Positions 41,192 through 50,094 of a stretch of 64,000 bases of DNA are shown here, piece by piece. The notes beneath the pieces were generated by a model. That model worked only from the letters and a program-made list of their open reading frames with translations, was not told the DNA's origin and ran no database searches. The stretch is from RCIO01 sp964629765 (GTDB lineage Bacteria > Pseudomonadota > Alphaproteobacteria > Rhizobiales > Rhizobiaceae). A program made the position numbers and the translations under genes. The first letter of the stretch is position 1. The number at the start of each line of letters is the position of its first letter. The stretch covers positions 1 to 64,000 of the forward strand of contig CAZVTK010000006.1 of NCBI GenBank assembly GCA_964629765.1. The letters run 5' to 3'.

Positions 41192-42321
41192 TGCGCGGCA
41201 AGGTCGTCATAGCCGGCGTCGGCCACACGCGCTACGGCAAGCATCCCGGGCGCGACCGCGTGGACCTCATCGTGGAGGCGACGCGAAACGCGCTCGCCGA
41301 TGCCGGACTCGAAAAGGATGAGGTCGACGGCGTCTTCGTCAAGATGGCCAATTCGGAACCGTCGATCCTCTACGGCCAGAAGGTTTCCGAAGCGCTCGGG
41401 CTGCGGCCGAGGATCGGCTGCTCGCTGGACCAGGGCGGGGCGGCCAATATCGGCCTCATCACCTATGCCGCGATGGCCATAGAGGCCGGGATGATCGACG
41501 TCGCGCTGGTCTGCTACGGCGACACGGCGCGTACCGGTTCGCGCGCCGTCTATCATCGTCCCCGCGGCGACGACGCGGTGGTTGGCTGGTACTCGACGGC
41601 CGCGGGCTATGCGCTGATCCATCAGGCGTACCGCAACGCTTACTCCCCGCGCGACGAGGAATTCGGCGTCGTCGCCGTGCAGGCGCGGGCGAATGCGCTC
41701 GACAACGAGAACGCGCATCTGCGCGCGGCCCTGTCGATGGACGACTATCTTGCGAGCCCCTTCGTGGTCGCGCCGATGCGGCGGGACGATTGCTGCCTCG
41801 TCTCCGACGGCGGCGCCGCCATCATCCTGATGAGCGCAGAGCGCGCCCGCCGGACCGGCCGCCACGATGCCGTGCCGATCCTCGGGCTGGGGCAGGGCCA
41901 GGAGAGCTGGGACGTGCATCTTCGCCCCGACCTCATTCGCACGATGGCCGCCGGTTCGGCGGCGGCGGCCTTCGGCATGGCCGGGCTGGGCCCAAAGGAT
42001 ATCGGCGTCGCCCAGATCTACGACTGCTTCACGATAACGGTGCTCCAGACCCTCGAGGATTACGGGCTGGCGCCGCGCGGGCAGGCGGGCGCGAAAGCGC
42101 TGGCCGAAGGGATCGGCCCCGAAGGCTGGCTTCCCCTCAACACGTCCGGCGGCCTGCTCGCCGAAAGCGGGACGCCCGGCTTGCAGCTCATCATCGAAGG
42201 CGTCCGCCAGATGCGCGGCGATGCCCGCTTGCAGGTGAGGAAGCCGGGCGCCTGCATCGTGTCGAACCAGGGCGGATCGATGCACACGCATGCGACGATG
42301 ATACTCGGGGAACCGGCATGA
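41191..42321 (+). CDS. Thiolase-fold protein, DUF35-partnered (possible retro-aldolase)
   Basis: A 376-residue thiolase-superfamily protein (lipid-transfer/Ltp2-like branch). Conserved: VVIAGVGHTRYGK, EAGMIDVALVCYGD, IYDCFTITVLQTLEDYGL, the N-x-S-G-G motif in PLNTSGGLLAESGTPGLQLI and IVSNQGGSMHTHATMILG. The nucleophile motif C-x-x-G is not preserved (C77 is followed by S-L-D-Q-G-G), and the second catalytic cysteine of thiolases is missing. In steroid catabolism such proteins, paired with a DUF35 protein, cleave beta-hydroxyacyl-CoAs by retro-aldol reaction. The DUF35 gene follows with a four-base overlap, which favours that role here. Confidence 0.85.
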   Translation: MRGKVVIAGVGHTRYGKHPGRDRVDLIVEATRNALADAGLEKDEVDGVFVKMANSEPSILYGQKVSEALGLRPRIGCSLDQGGAANIGLITYAAMAIEAGMIDVALVCYGDTARTGSRAVYHRPRGDDAVVGWYSTAAGYALIHQAYRNAYSPRDEEFGVVAVQARANALDNENAHLRAALSMDDYLASPFVVAPMRRDDCCLVSDGGAAIILMSAERARRTGRHDAVPILGLGQGQESWDVHLRPDLIRTMAAGSAAAAFGMAGLGPKDIGVAQIYDCFTITVLQTLEDYGLAPRGQAGAKALAEGIGPEGWLPLNTSGGLLAESGTPGLQLIIEGVRQMRGDARLQVRKPGACIVSNQGGSMHTHATMILGEPA

Positions 42322-42740
42322 GCTTTCCCGTCCCGACGATCACCGAGGTCAATCGCGCCTACTGGGAGGGGCTGGCGGCGGGAAAGCTGCGCTACCAGTG
42401 CTGCCGGGCCTGCGGCCATTCGTGGCTGCCGCCGCGCGCCAACTGCCCGCGCTGCCTCGCCGCCGGGCCGGAATGGCGGGACGCGAGCGGACGCGGCACC
42501 GTGCTGTCGTGGGTCGTCTATCACACCGCCTATGCCGAGCACCTGAAGGCGCGTGTGCCCTACGACGTGACGCTCGTCGAGCTCGAGGAAGGCCCCCGGC
42601 TCCTGACCAACGTCATCAATTCCGGGGCCGGGCGCCGTCTCTCGTTCGGGGCTCCCGTGACGCTTGCGATCGAGACCGAAGAAGGCGTGGCCATTCCGCG
42701 CTTCGCCCTGAATGCTACCGAGGAACTTCGCAATGACTGA
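42318..42740 (+). CDS. DUF35 OB-fold/rubredoxin-like zinc protein, partner of thiolase-fold enzyme
   Basis: A 140-residue DUF35 protein: an N-terminal helix (EVNRAYWEGLAAGKLRYQ), a zinc ribbon with C29-x2-C32 and C43-x2-C46, and a C-terminal OB fold (GRGTVLSWVVYHTAY ... YDVTLVELEEGPRLLTN) that can bind acyl-CoA. DUF35 proteins form complexes with thiolase-fold enzymes and channel or position the CoA substrate. Overlaps the thiolase-like gene by four bases and the aminotransferase gene by eight. Confidence 0.9.
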   Translation: MSFPVPTITEVNRAYWEGLAAGKLRYQCCRACGHSWLPPRANCPRCLAAGPEWRDASGRGTVLSWVVYHTAYAEHLKARVPYDVTLVELEEGPRLLTNVINSGAGRRLSFGAPVTLAIETEEGVAIPRFALNATEELRND

Positions 42741-43674
42741 TGCCCTGCCCAAAGAATCGGCGCGGACCCGGCAGATGATCGTCAACGGGACGGTCGTTCC
42801 GTTTGCGGATGCCACCGTCCATCTGATGTCCCCCGCCATGCGCTACGGGCTGAACGTCTTCGAGGGCCTGCGCGCGTACTGGAACGACGACGAGGGCCAG
42901 CTCTACGTTTTCCGTTTGCAGGAACATATGGAGCGCTTCGAGCAGTCCATCCGGCTGATGCGCTTCCAGTCCAAATTTTCGATGGACGAGGTGTCCGGCG
43001 CGGTCCTGAAGCTTCTGAGGGCCGACGGGCACCGGGCGAACTGCCATATCCGCACCACCGCCTATCTCGACGGCATCGGCGAGCACCACGTGCCCGGCCC
43101 GGTGAGCTGGATGGTCTATGCAGGCCCGCGCCCGCGCGGAAAGAAGGTCGAGACCGGCATCTCCGCCCATGTCTCCTCGTGGCGCCGCATGTCGGACAAT
43201 GCGATGCCGCCGCGGATCAAGTGCGGCGCCAACTACGCCAATGCGCGGCTCGCCCGGTATCAGGCGCAGGTCGACGGCTACGACGACGCCATCATGCTGA
43301 ACGATGCCGGCAAGCTCGGCGAGGGCCCGGGCGCCTGCGTGTTTCTCGTGCGCGGCGGCCGCCTGATCACGCCGGACGTGACCAGCGGCATCCTCGAGAG
43401 CATCACCCGCGACACGATCATCCATCTGGCGAAGGACGCCGGCATTGCGGTCGAGGAACGTTCGGTCGACCGGACCGAGCTCTACGCCGCGCAGGAGGTC
43501 TTCCTCGCCGGGTCGGCCGCCGAGGTGATGCCCGTCACGTCGGTCGACCGCATGGCCGTCGGGACGGGGCAGGTCGGCCCGGTCGCGAGGTTGCTCCAGG
43601 CCGGCTACTTCGCCGCGGTCGAGGGGCGGAACGGCTCGAAAATGGACTGGCTGACGCCCGTCTGGAACGGCTGA
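42733..43674 (+). CDS. Class IV (branched-chain type) aminotransferase
   Basis: A 313-residue PLP enzyme of fold type IV. Lys163 in RIKCGANYANARLA is the expected PLP lysine; LGEGPGACVFLVRGGRLITP carries the conserved glutamate that contacts the pyridine nitrogen. YGLNVFEGLRAYWND near the N-terminus matches branched-chain aminotransferases rather than D-amino-acid ones, although the ligand pocket cannot be read with certainty. It would interconvert an amino acid and its 2-oxo acid. ATG at 42733 has AGGAACTT upstream; ATG at 42712 is the longer option. Confidence 0.9.
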   Translation: MTDALPKESARTRQMIVNGTVVPFADATVHLMSPAMRYGLNVFEGLRAYWNDDEGQLYVFRLQEHMERFEQSIRLMRFQSKFSMDEVSGAVLKLLRADGHRANCHIRTTAYLDGIGEHHVPGPVSWMVYAGPRPRGKKVETGISAHVSSWRRMSDNAMPPRIKCGANYANARLARYQAQVDGYDDAIMLNDAGKLGEGPGACVFLVRGGRLITPDVTSGILESITRDTIIHLAKDAGIAVEERSVDRTELYAAQEVFLAGSAAEVMPVTSVDRMAVGTGQVGPVARLLQAGYFAAVEGRNGSKMDWLTPVWNG

Positions 43675-43685
43675 AGGAGGCGCGG

Positions 43686-44780
43686 ATGCGGATCGAGCCG
43701 CCCAGGGCCGGCGAGATCGTCCCGGTCGAACGGCTGAGGGCGCTGACCGCGTCGATCCTCGTCGAGGCGGGAATGCGCGACGAGGAAGCCGGCGACATGG
43801 CGGACCTGCTCGTCTTCGCGCAGGAGAGCGGCATCGAGAGCCACGGCCTGATGCACCTGCCGTCCTACCTCGCCGGCATTGCATCCGGGTCGCTCAAGGC
43901 CCGGCCGCGGTTCGGGACGGAGGCGCCCTTCCGCGCGGCCGCGATCCTCGACGCGGACCAGGCGCCGGGCCCACTCGCCGGGGCCAAGGCGTGCCGCATG
44001 GCGATCGAACGCGCGCGCGATTGCGGCGTCGCCGTCGTCGCGGTGCGCAACTCGGCGCATTTCGGCGCGGCCTCGGCCTATGCGGAGCGGCTCGCGGCGG
44101 CCGGGATGGTCAGCCTGATCCTCTCCAACGCATCCGCCACCGTCGCCCCGCGCGGCGGCGCCACCGCGCTGTTCGGCACAAACCCCATCGCCGCGGGCTT
44201 CCCGCGCGCCGGCGGCACGCCCGTGCTGGTCGACTTCGCGACGACGGCCGGCGCCCGCGCGCGGATCAGAAAGGCGGCCGCCGAAGGCAGGCCGATCCCG
44301 GCCGACTGGGCGCTCGACGGGCATGGGCGCCCGACCACCGATGCCAGGGCGGCGCTGTCGGGCACGATGCAGGCGCTCGGCGGCGAGAAGGGCGCCATCC
44401 TTCCGCTGCTGGTCGAACTGCTCTGCGTCGGCCTGTCCGGCGGCGGTCCCGGCGTCGACGTGCTGGTGCCGCAGGATGCGACGGCGAGGCCGCGCGGCAT
44501 CAGCCATCTGTTCGTCGCGATCGACGCTCGCGCCTTTGGCGGCCTCGATGCCGTCAGTCGGCGCGTGGCAACGATCTCCGCCCTGGTCGAAAATGCGGCG
44601 CCCGTCGATCCCGAGCAGCCTCCGCGCATGCCGGGCGCCCGCGGCGCGGCGCGGCGCATCCGCGCCCGCGACGAGGGCATCGTCCTATCGCCCGCGCTGG
44701 CAACCGCCGTCGGGGAGGCGATTTCCACGGCGCGCGCCATCGCCAACGCCACGATGCCGACGAAAGCCTGCCTGTCATGA
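43686..44780 (+). CDS. Ldh2/malate-type NAD(P)-dependent 2-hydroxyacid dehydrogenase
   Basis: A 364-residue member of the malate/L-lactate/ureidoglycolate dehydrogenase family, which is unrelated to the Rossmann LDHs. Motifs: ESGIESHGLMHLPSYLAGI (substrate-binding serine-histidine), VAVRNSAHFGAASAYAERL with the catalytic histidine, and ALFGTNPIAAGFPRAGGTPVLVDFATT. It would oxidise a 2-hydroxy acid or reduce the matching 2-oxo acid, possibly the product of the neighbouring aminotransferase. Stop overlaps the hyuA start. Confidence 0.9.
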   Translation: MRIEPPRAGEIVPVERLRALTASILVEAGMRDEEAGDMADLLVFAQESGIESHGLMHLPSYLAGIASGSLKARPRFGTEAPFRAAAILDADQAPGPLAGAKACRMAIERARDCGVAVVAVRNSAHFGAASAYAERLAAAGMVSLILSNASATVAPRGGATALFGTNPIAAGFPRAGGTPVLVDFATTAGARARIRKAAAEGRPIPADWALDGHGRPTTDARAALSGTMQALGGEKGAILPLLVELLCVGLSGGGPGVDVLVPQDATARPRGISHLFVAIDARAFGGLDAVSRRVATISALVENAAPVDPEQPPRMPGARGAARRIRARDEGIVLSPALATAVGEAISTARAIANATMPTKACLS

Positions 44781-46864
44781 GCCCGCCTGTCATGAAATTG
44801 CGTATTGCCGTCGACGTGGGCGGCACCTTCACCGACGGCGTTCTCCTCGAGGAGGAGACCGGCCGCATCTGGCTTGCAAAGGCGCTCACCACCTATGGCG
44901 ATCCCGGCGACGCGATCGCGACGGTATCGCAACAGCTTCTCGACCAATTCGGCTCGGCCGCCAACGTCGAGCAGGTCGTCCACGGAACGACGCTGATCAC
45001 CAACTCGCTCATCGAGCGCAAGGGCGTGAAGACCGCGCTGGTGACGAATTCGGGGATGGGCGACGCGCTCGATATCCGCCGCGAGCTTCGCTACGACACC
45101 TACGACCTCGCCTTGACCTATCCGCAGCCCCTCGTCGCTGCCGAGGATCGCTACGAGATCGCGGCGCGGCTGGGTCCCGACGGATCCGAATGGGCGCCGG
45201 TCGACGAAGAGGAGCTCGCCGACATCGCGGCGCGGATGCGCGCGACGGGTGTGGGCTCCGTCGCCATCTGTCTGCTGCATGCGCCCGTTTCCGCGCGGCA
45301 CGAGGAAAGGTGCCGCGATATCCTCGCCGGCCTGCTGCCGGGAATACCCGTCTCGATCTCGTCGCAGGTCTCGGGCAGCATCGGCGAATATGAGCGCATG
45401 TCGACTACGGTCGCCAACGCCTTCGTGCAGCCCCTCGTCAAGACCTATCTCGACAGGCTGCTGTCGCGGTTCGCGGCGAGCGGCATCGATGCCCGCCTCG
45501 ATGTCATGGTTTCGAACGGCGCGTTCACGACGGCTGCGCAGGCCGCCCAGTTTCCCATACGCCTGCTCGAATCCGGGCCGGCCGGCGGCGTGCTGTCGGC
45601 GATCAATTCCGGCCTGCTTCAGAACGCGGATCGTGTCCTCGCCTTCGACATGGGCGGAACGACCGCGAAGTCGAGCGTTGCGATCGACGGCCATCCCGAG
45701 ATCACCCACACATTCGAGTTCGCGCGCGAGAAGCGTTTCAAGAAGGGCTCCGGCCTGCCGGCGCAGACGCCGTCCATCGACCTGATCGAAATCGGCGCCG
45801 GCGGCGGGTCGATCGCGAGGATCAGCCCCCTCGGCCTGTTGCAGGTCGGTCCCGAAAGCGCCGGGTCGGAACCCGGCCCGGCCTGCTACGCGCTGGGCGG
45901 GCAGGCGCCGACCGTGACCGACGCCGACCTCGTGCTCGGTCATCTCGACGCGGACGGCTTCCTCGGCGGCACCATGAAGCTCGATACGGAGCGGGCCGCG
46001 CAGGCGTTGCGGGATCTCGGCGGCCGGATCGGCCTCGACGCGGTCGAGACCGCCCGCGGCATCAACGAGATCGTCAACGAGAACATGGCGGCGGCCGCGC
46101 GCACCTATGTCGCGGAAAAAGGTCTCGACATCCGCCAGTTCACGCTGGTCGCCACCGGCGGGGCGGGGCCGGTGCACGCGGTGGACGTGGCGCGCCGCCT
46201 GCGCATCCGCCGCATCCTGTGCCCGATCGCCTCGGGCGTCGGCTCGTGCCTCGGCTTTCTCGTCGCGCCGACGCGCGCCGACCGCGCCTGGTCGCGCGTC
46301 GAAACGGTCGAGACGCTGGACCGCGACGGGCTGGGCGCGCGCATCGATGCCGCGCGCGCGGAGATCGTCGGCGAGATCGTCGCAAGCGGCGCGGCCGAAG
46401 GCGAGATCGCGTGGCACTTCCTGGTCGAGATGCGCTATCTCGGGCAGGGGGCCAATGTGGAGGTCGTGCTCGACCCGGCGGGCGCGCCCGAGCCTGAGAC
46501 GCTGGCGCAGCGCTTCCTCGACGAATACACGAAGGTGTTCGGCAGGAGCGTGCCGGGAGGCATTCCCGAAGTCGTGACCTGGCGCCTGTGGGGCATCGCC
46601 GGACAGGCGGTCAGGACGTTCACGCTCGGCAATCCGGTCGCTGTCGATAGTGCCGCTGCGCGCCGCATGCTTTATGTCCCGGCAAGGCACGCGCTCGTCG
46701 AGGTCGATGTCCACCAGCGATCGACGCTCGCTCCCGGAGCGCGGTTCAGGGGCCCGTGCGTCGTGACAGAGAAGGAATCGACCCTCGTCGTCTCCCATGC
46801 CGCCGCCATGAGCGTGCTGTCCGACGGCACCATCGAGGTCCTGCTTGACGAGGTTGACGCATGA
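44777..46864 (+). CDS. hyuA: Hydantoinase/oxoprolinase family subunit A
   Basis: A 695-residue HyuA-type ATP-dependent subunit. The N-terminal acetate/hsp70-like kinase fold shows RIAVDVGGTFTDGVLLEEE (residues ~8-26) and VHGTTLITNSLIERKG; the central part has LESGPAGGVLSAI, FDMGGTTAKSS and GAGGGSIAR. Family members open hydantoin or oxoproline rings with ATP, or are carboxylases for acetone or acetophenone with extra subunits, which are absent here. Two ATGs are possible, at 44777 and 44792, each within a copy of an 11-bp direct repeat; 44777 overlaps the previous stop. Confidence 0.9.
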   Translation: MSPPVMKLRIAVDVGGTFTDGVLLEEETGRIWLAKALTTYGDPGDAIATVSQQLLDQFGSAANVEQVVHGTTLITNSLIERKGVKTALVTNSGMGDALDIRRELRYDTYDLALTYPQPLVAAEDRYEIAARLGPDGSEWAPVDEEELADIAARMRATGVGSVAICLLHAPVSARHEERCRDILAGLLPGIPVSISSQVSGSIGEYERMSTTVANAFVQPLVKTYLDRLLSRFAASGIDARLDVMVSNGAFTTAAQAAQFPIRLLESGPAGGVLSAINSGLLQNADRVLAFDMGGTTAKSSVAIDGHPEITHTFEFAREKRFKKGSGLPAQTPSIDLIEIGAGGGSIARISPLGLLQVGPESAGSEPGPACYALGGQAPTVTDADLVLGHLDADGFLGGTMKLDTERAAQALRDLGGRIGLDAVETARGINEIVNENMAAAARTYVAEKGLDIRQFTLVATGGAGPVHAVDVARRLRIRRILCPIASGVGSCLGFLVAPTRADRAWSRVETVETLDRDGLGARIDAARAEIVGEIVASGAAEGEIAWHFLVEMRYLGQGANVEVVLDPAGAPEPETLAQRFLDEYTKVFGRSVPGGIPEVVTWRLWGIAGQAVRTFTLGNPVAVDSAAARRMLYVPARHALVEVDVHQRSTLAPGARFRGPCVVTEKESTLVVSHAAAMSVLSDGTIEVLLDEVDA

Positions 46865-48414
46865 GCGAGCTGAGCCCCATCGCGACCGAGATCTTGTGGA
46901 CGCGGCTCATCGGCATCGTCGACGAGGCGGCCGCCACCTTTGTGCGCGCATCGTTCTCGACGCTCGTCCGCGAAGCCAACGATTATGCGGTGGTGCTGAC
47001 CGACCGGCATGGCCGGAACCTCGCCCAGAGCTCGCAGTCGATCCCGTCCTTCATCGCGACGCTGCCCGAGACGGTGCGGCTGTTCCTGCGCGAGTTCGGT
47101 ATAGGGACCATGCGGCCCGGCGATGCCTTCATCACCAACGATCCGTGGTTCGGCACGGGGCACCTGAACGATGCGACCATCGTCGCGCCGATCTTTCTCG
47201 GCGGCGAGGTGGTGGCCTTTGCCGGCGTCGTCAGCCATCTGCCGGACATTGGCGGCCGGCTGCGCAACCCGTCCAACCGGGAGCTGTTCGAGGAAGGTCT
47301 CCAGATTCCCCCGCTGCGGCTGCTGCACGCGGGCGAGGAGGACCGGGTGCTGATCCGGCTGATCCGCGAGAACGTTCGCGTTCCCGACGAGACGATGGGC
47401 GACATCTGGGCGATGACGGCCTGCGTCAACTCTCTCGGCAATCGGCTCGCATCGATGCTGACGGAGACGGGGATCGACCTCGGCGCGTTCGCCGACGACA
47501 TCATCCGCCGGACGGAGACGGCGATGCGCGACGCCATCCGCGCGGCGCCCGACGGCTCGTGGGACTACGAGATCCGCAATGACGGCCCCACCGGCGTCGC
47601 GGGCGGCGAGATCGTGATCCGGGCGACGGTGACGATCGCCGGCGACGAGGTCTCGGTCGATTATGCCGGCTCGTCCGGGCAGGTGAATCTCGCGATCAAT
47701 ACGGTGCTGAACTACACCAAGGCTTATTCGGCCTATGCGCTGAAGTCGCTGTTCGCGCCGTGGATACCGAACAACGAGGGGGCCTTCCTGCCGCTGTCGA
47801 TCACCGCGCCCGAGGGCAGCATCCTCAATCCCGTCAGGCCGGCGCCGGTCGGCGCGCGCGGCATGATCGGGCACCTGCTGCCGCCGGCGATCTTCGGGGC
47901 CTTGGTCGATGCGCTCGGCGAGCGGACCCAGGCCGCCCCCGGATCGCCGTCGAACAACATCCAGATTTCGAGCCTCTCCGGCCGCAAGCGCTACGCGGTC
48001 AACGCCTTCCTCGGGGCCGGGCAGGGCGGCGGCGCCGGCCGGCACGGCGCCAGCGCCGTCAGCTTCCCGTCCAACCTGTCCAATACGCCGGTCGAGGTGC
48101 TGGAGAACCAGGCGCCGATCGAGGTGCATGAGCGCAAGATCCTGCGCGGCTCGGGCGGCGGCGGCCGCTTCCGCGGCGGCGACGGCATCGGCATGAGCTT
48201 CACCTTCCGCGGCGAGGCGTCGGCGATCGCGTCCTTCATGATCAACCGCATCCGGTGCCCGGCGCCGGGCCTGAAAGGCGGCGCGCCGGGACGCGCCGCG
48301 AAACTGGAGATCAACGGCACCCCCCATGCCGCGTCCGGCACCCACGTCCTGTCGCAGGGCGACCGCGTGGTCATCGAGACGGGCGGCGGGGGCGGGTTTG
48401 GAGAGGGCAAATGA
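46861..48414 (+). CDS. hyuB: Hydantoinase/oxoprolinase family subunit B
   Basis: A 517-residue HyuB-type partner of the preceding subunit. SPIATEILWTRLIGIVDEAAATFVRASFSTLVREANDYA is the family opening (read in part), followed by GDAFITNDPWFGTGHLNDATI with putative metal ligands, GGRLRNPSNRELFEEG and the glycine-rich RGSGGGGRFRGGDGIG. The A and B subunits together hydrolyse a cyclic amide at the cost of ATP in characterised hydantoinases and oxoprolinases. ATGA overlap with hyuA and with the next gene. Confidence 0.9.
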   Translation: MSELSPIATEILWTRLIGIVDEAAATFVRASFSTLVREANDYAVVLTDRHGRNLAQSSQSIPSFIATLPETVRLFLREFGIGTMRPGDAFITNDPWFGTGHLNDATIVAPIFLGGEVVAFAGVVSHLPDIGGRLRNPSNRELFEEGLQIPPLRLLHAGEEDRVLIRLIRENVRVPDETMGDIWAMTACVNSLGNRLASMLTETGIDLGAFADDIIRRTETAMRDAIRAAPDGSWDYEIRNDGPTGVAGGEIVIRATVTIAGDEVSVDYAGSSGQVNLAINTVLNYTKAYSAYALKSLFAPWIPNNEGAFLPLSITAPEGSILNPVRPAPVGARGMIGHLLPPAIFGALVDALGERTQAAPGSPSNNIQISSLSGRKRYAVNAFLGAGQGGGAGRHGASAVSFPSNLSNTPVEVLENQAPIEVHERKILRGSGGGGRFRGGDGIGMSFTFRGEASAIASFMINRIRCPAPGLKGGAPGRAAKLEINGTPHAASGTHVLSQGDRVVIETGGGGGFGEGK

Positions 48415-49211
48415 AGCACGCCGGCAAGGTCGCAATCATCACCGGGGCCGCGCAGGGCATCGGCAGGGCCTGCGCCGAGCGGCTGTTCGCCGACGGCGCC
48501 ACCGTCGCGATCACCGACATCCAGGCAGATCTGGCCCGGTCGGTGGCCGAGACGCTCGATCCGTCGGGAAAGCGGGCGATCGCGATGCGGTGCGACGTCG
48601 GCAAGCGCAGCGACATCAAGGAGGTCGTCGCCGCCGTGGCCGGGCGTTTCGGCCGCCTCGACATCATGGTCAACAATGCCGCGATCACCTGCACGACGCC
48701 GGCGATCGACCTGACCGAGGAGGAGCTGGACCGCGTCCTCGACGTCAATCTGAAGGGCTGCTATTTCGGCACGCAGGAAGCCGCGCGCGTCATGCTCGGG
48801 CAGGAGACGGGCGGCGCCATCGTCAACATGTCGTCGGCGCAGGCCGAACTCGTCATCCCGGACAGGGTTCCGTACGGCATCTCCAAGGCCGCGATCAACC
48901 AGATCACCCGCATCTTCGCCATCGCGCTGGCCCGGCAGAACATCCGCGTCAACGCCGTCGGTCCGGGCACGATCCTAACGCCGCTCGTCGTCGGCATGAA
49001 CAGCAACGAGGCCGCCTATCGCCGCGTGCTGTCGCGCACGCCGATGGGCCGGGTCGGACGGGCGGACGAGGTCGCGGGGATCGTCTCGTTCCTGGCGAGC
49101 GACGATGCGTCCTACGTGACCGGGCAGACCGTCTACGCCGATGGCGGGCGCGCCTACCTGAACTACACCGTCCCCGTCGACGACGTCCTCCCGGAGCTCA
49201 AGCTTTCATGA
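48411..49211 (+). CDS. Short-chain dehydrogenase/reductase
   Basis: A 266-residue classical SDR. NAD(P) site TGAAQGIGRA (residues ~11-20); NNAA as the NNAG motif; catalytic Ser in NMSSAQ, Tyr and Lys in PYGISK. Asp at the end of the second strand (ITDIQAD) suggests NAD rather than NADP. Probable role: oxidation of a hydroxyacyl intermediate or hydroxy acid to the keto form, feeding the next enzyme, a beta-keto acid cleavage enzyme. Overlaps both neighbours by four bases. Confidence 0.92.
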   Translation: MKHAGKVAIITGAAQGIGRACAERLFADGATVAITDIQADLARSVAETLDPSGKRAIAMRCDVGKRSDIKEVVAAVAGRFGRLDIMVNNAAITCTTPAIDLTEEELDRVLDVNLKGCYFGTQEAARVMLGQETGGAIVNMSSAQAELVIPDRVPYGISKAAINQITRIFAIALARQNIRVNAVGPGTILTPLVVGMNSNEAAYRRVLSRTPMGRVGRADEVAGIVSFLASDDASYVTGQTVYADGGRAYLNYTVPVDDVLPELKLS

Positions 49212-50059
49212 CGACCGCCTGCATCATCACCGTCGCCATCAACGGCTCCGTCCCGCAGAAAGCCGACACGCCCGCGGTGCCGATTTCCGTCGCCGAGATG
49301 ATCGAGAGCACGCACGATGCCTTCGAGGCGGGCGCCTCGCTGGTCCATATGCATGCCCGCAATGCCGACGGCAGCTCCAGCTCCGACCCGGAGGTCTTCT
49401 GGGGCGCCAGGGAGGGCATCGAGAAGCACTGCCCGGGCATGATCATCCAGTATTCGACCGGGGCGCGGGGGCGCGAGCTGTCCCAGCGCAGCGGCATGCT
49501 CGACCAGTCGCCGGACATGGCCTCGCTCGCCACCGGCTCGGTCAATTTTCCCACCTTCGTCAACGAGAACCCGCCGGCCTTCATCGACGACCTCGCGAGC
49601 CGGATGCTGACATACGGCGTGAAGGCGGAGTGCGAGATTTTCGACCTCGCGATGCTCTACAACACCAGGGATCTGGTGGATCGCGAGCTGCTCAAGCCGA
49701 ATCCCCACGTCCAGTTCGTGTTCGGCGTCCGCAACGCCCTGCCGGCCCGGCGCGAGATCCTGGAGTTCCAGTTGTCCGAGCTCAAGAAGGTCCTGCCCGG
49801 CGCGACATGGGCCGCGGCGGGCCTCGGCCGGCACCAGCTCGAGGTCAACCACTGGACTCTCGAGCTCGGCGGGCACTGCCGCACCGGGCTGGAGGACAAC
49901 ATCAAGTTCGACAAGACGCGCCTGGCGGCGTCCAATGCCGAGCTCGTCGCCCGGCTGGCCTCGCTGTGCCCGCACTATGGCCGGCACGTCGCGACTCCTG
50001 CCGAGGCGCGGGCGATCCTCGGCCTGCGCCCGGTTTCGGCCCCGGCCGCGGTCAGGTGA
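49208..50059 (+). CDS. BKACE (beta-keto acid cleavage enzyme, DUF849)
   Basis: A 283-residue TIM-barrel zinc enzyme. BKACE proteins condense a beta-keto acid with acetyl-CoA and split it into acetoacetate and a new CoA ester. Zinc ligands His47 and His49 are in VHMHAR; the conserved CoA-binding end motif is GGHCRTGLEDNI, with the catalytic-site glutamate. Substrate specificity across the family is broad (e.g. 3-keto-5-aminohexanoate, dehydrocarnitine), so an aminated keto acid is plausible here. Last gene of the operon; convergent with iclR after 35 bases. Confidence 0.92.
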   Translation: MTTACIITVAINGSVPQKADTPAVPISVAEMIESTHDAFEAGASLVHMHARNADGSSSSDPEVFWGAREGIEKHCPGMIIQYSTGARGRELSQRSGMLDQSPDMASLATGSVNFPTFVNENPPAFIDDLASRMLTYGVKAECEIFDLAMLYNTRDLVDRELLKPNPHVQFVFGVRNALPARREILEFQLSELKKVLPGATWAAAGLGRHQLEVNHWTLELGGHCRTGLEDNIKFDKTRLAASNAELVARLASLCPHYGRHVATPAEARAILGLRPVSAPAAVR

Positions 50060-50094
50060 ACCGGCATCCCGAGCACGCTCCGGGAAAGCGAAGG

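Noticed and set aside
44777..48414. HyuAB as acetone or acetophenone carboxylase
   Set aside because: The additional small subunits of those carboxylases are not encoded nearby; hydantoinase/oxoprolinase-type ring opening is the simpler reading.
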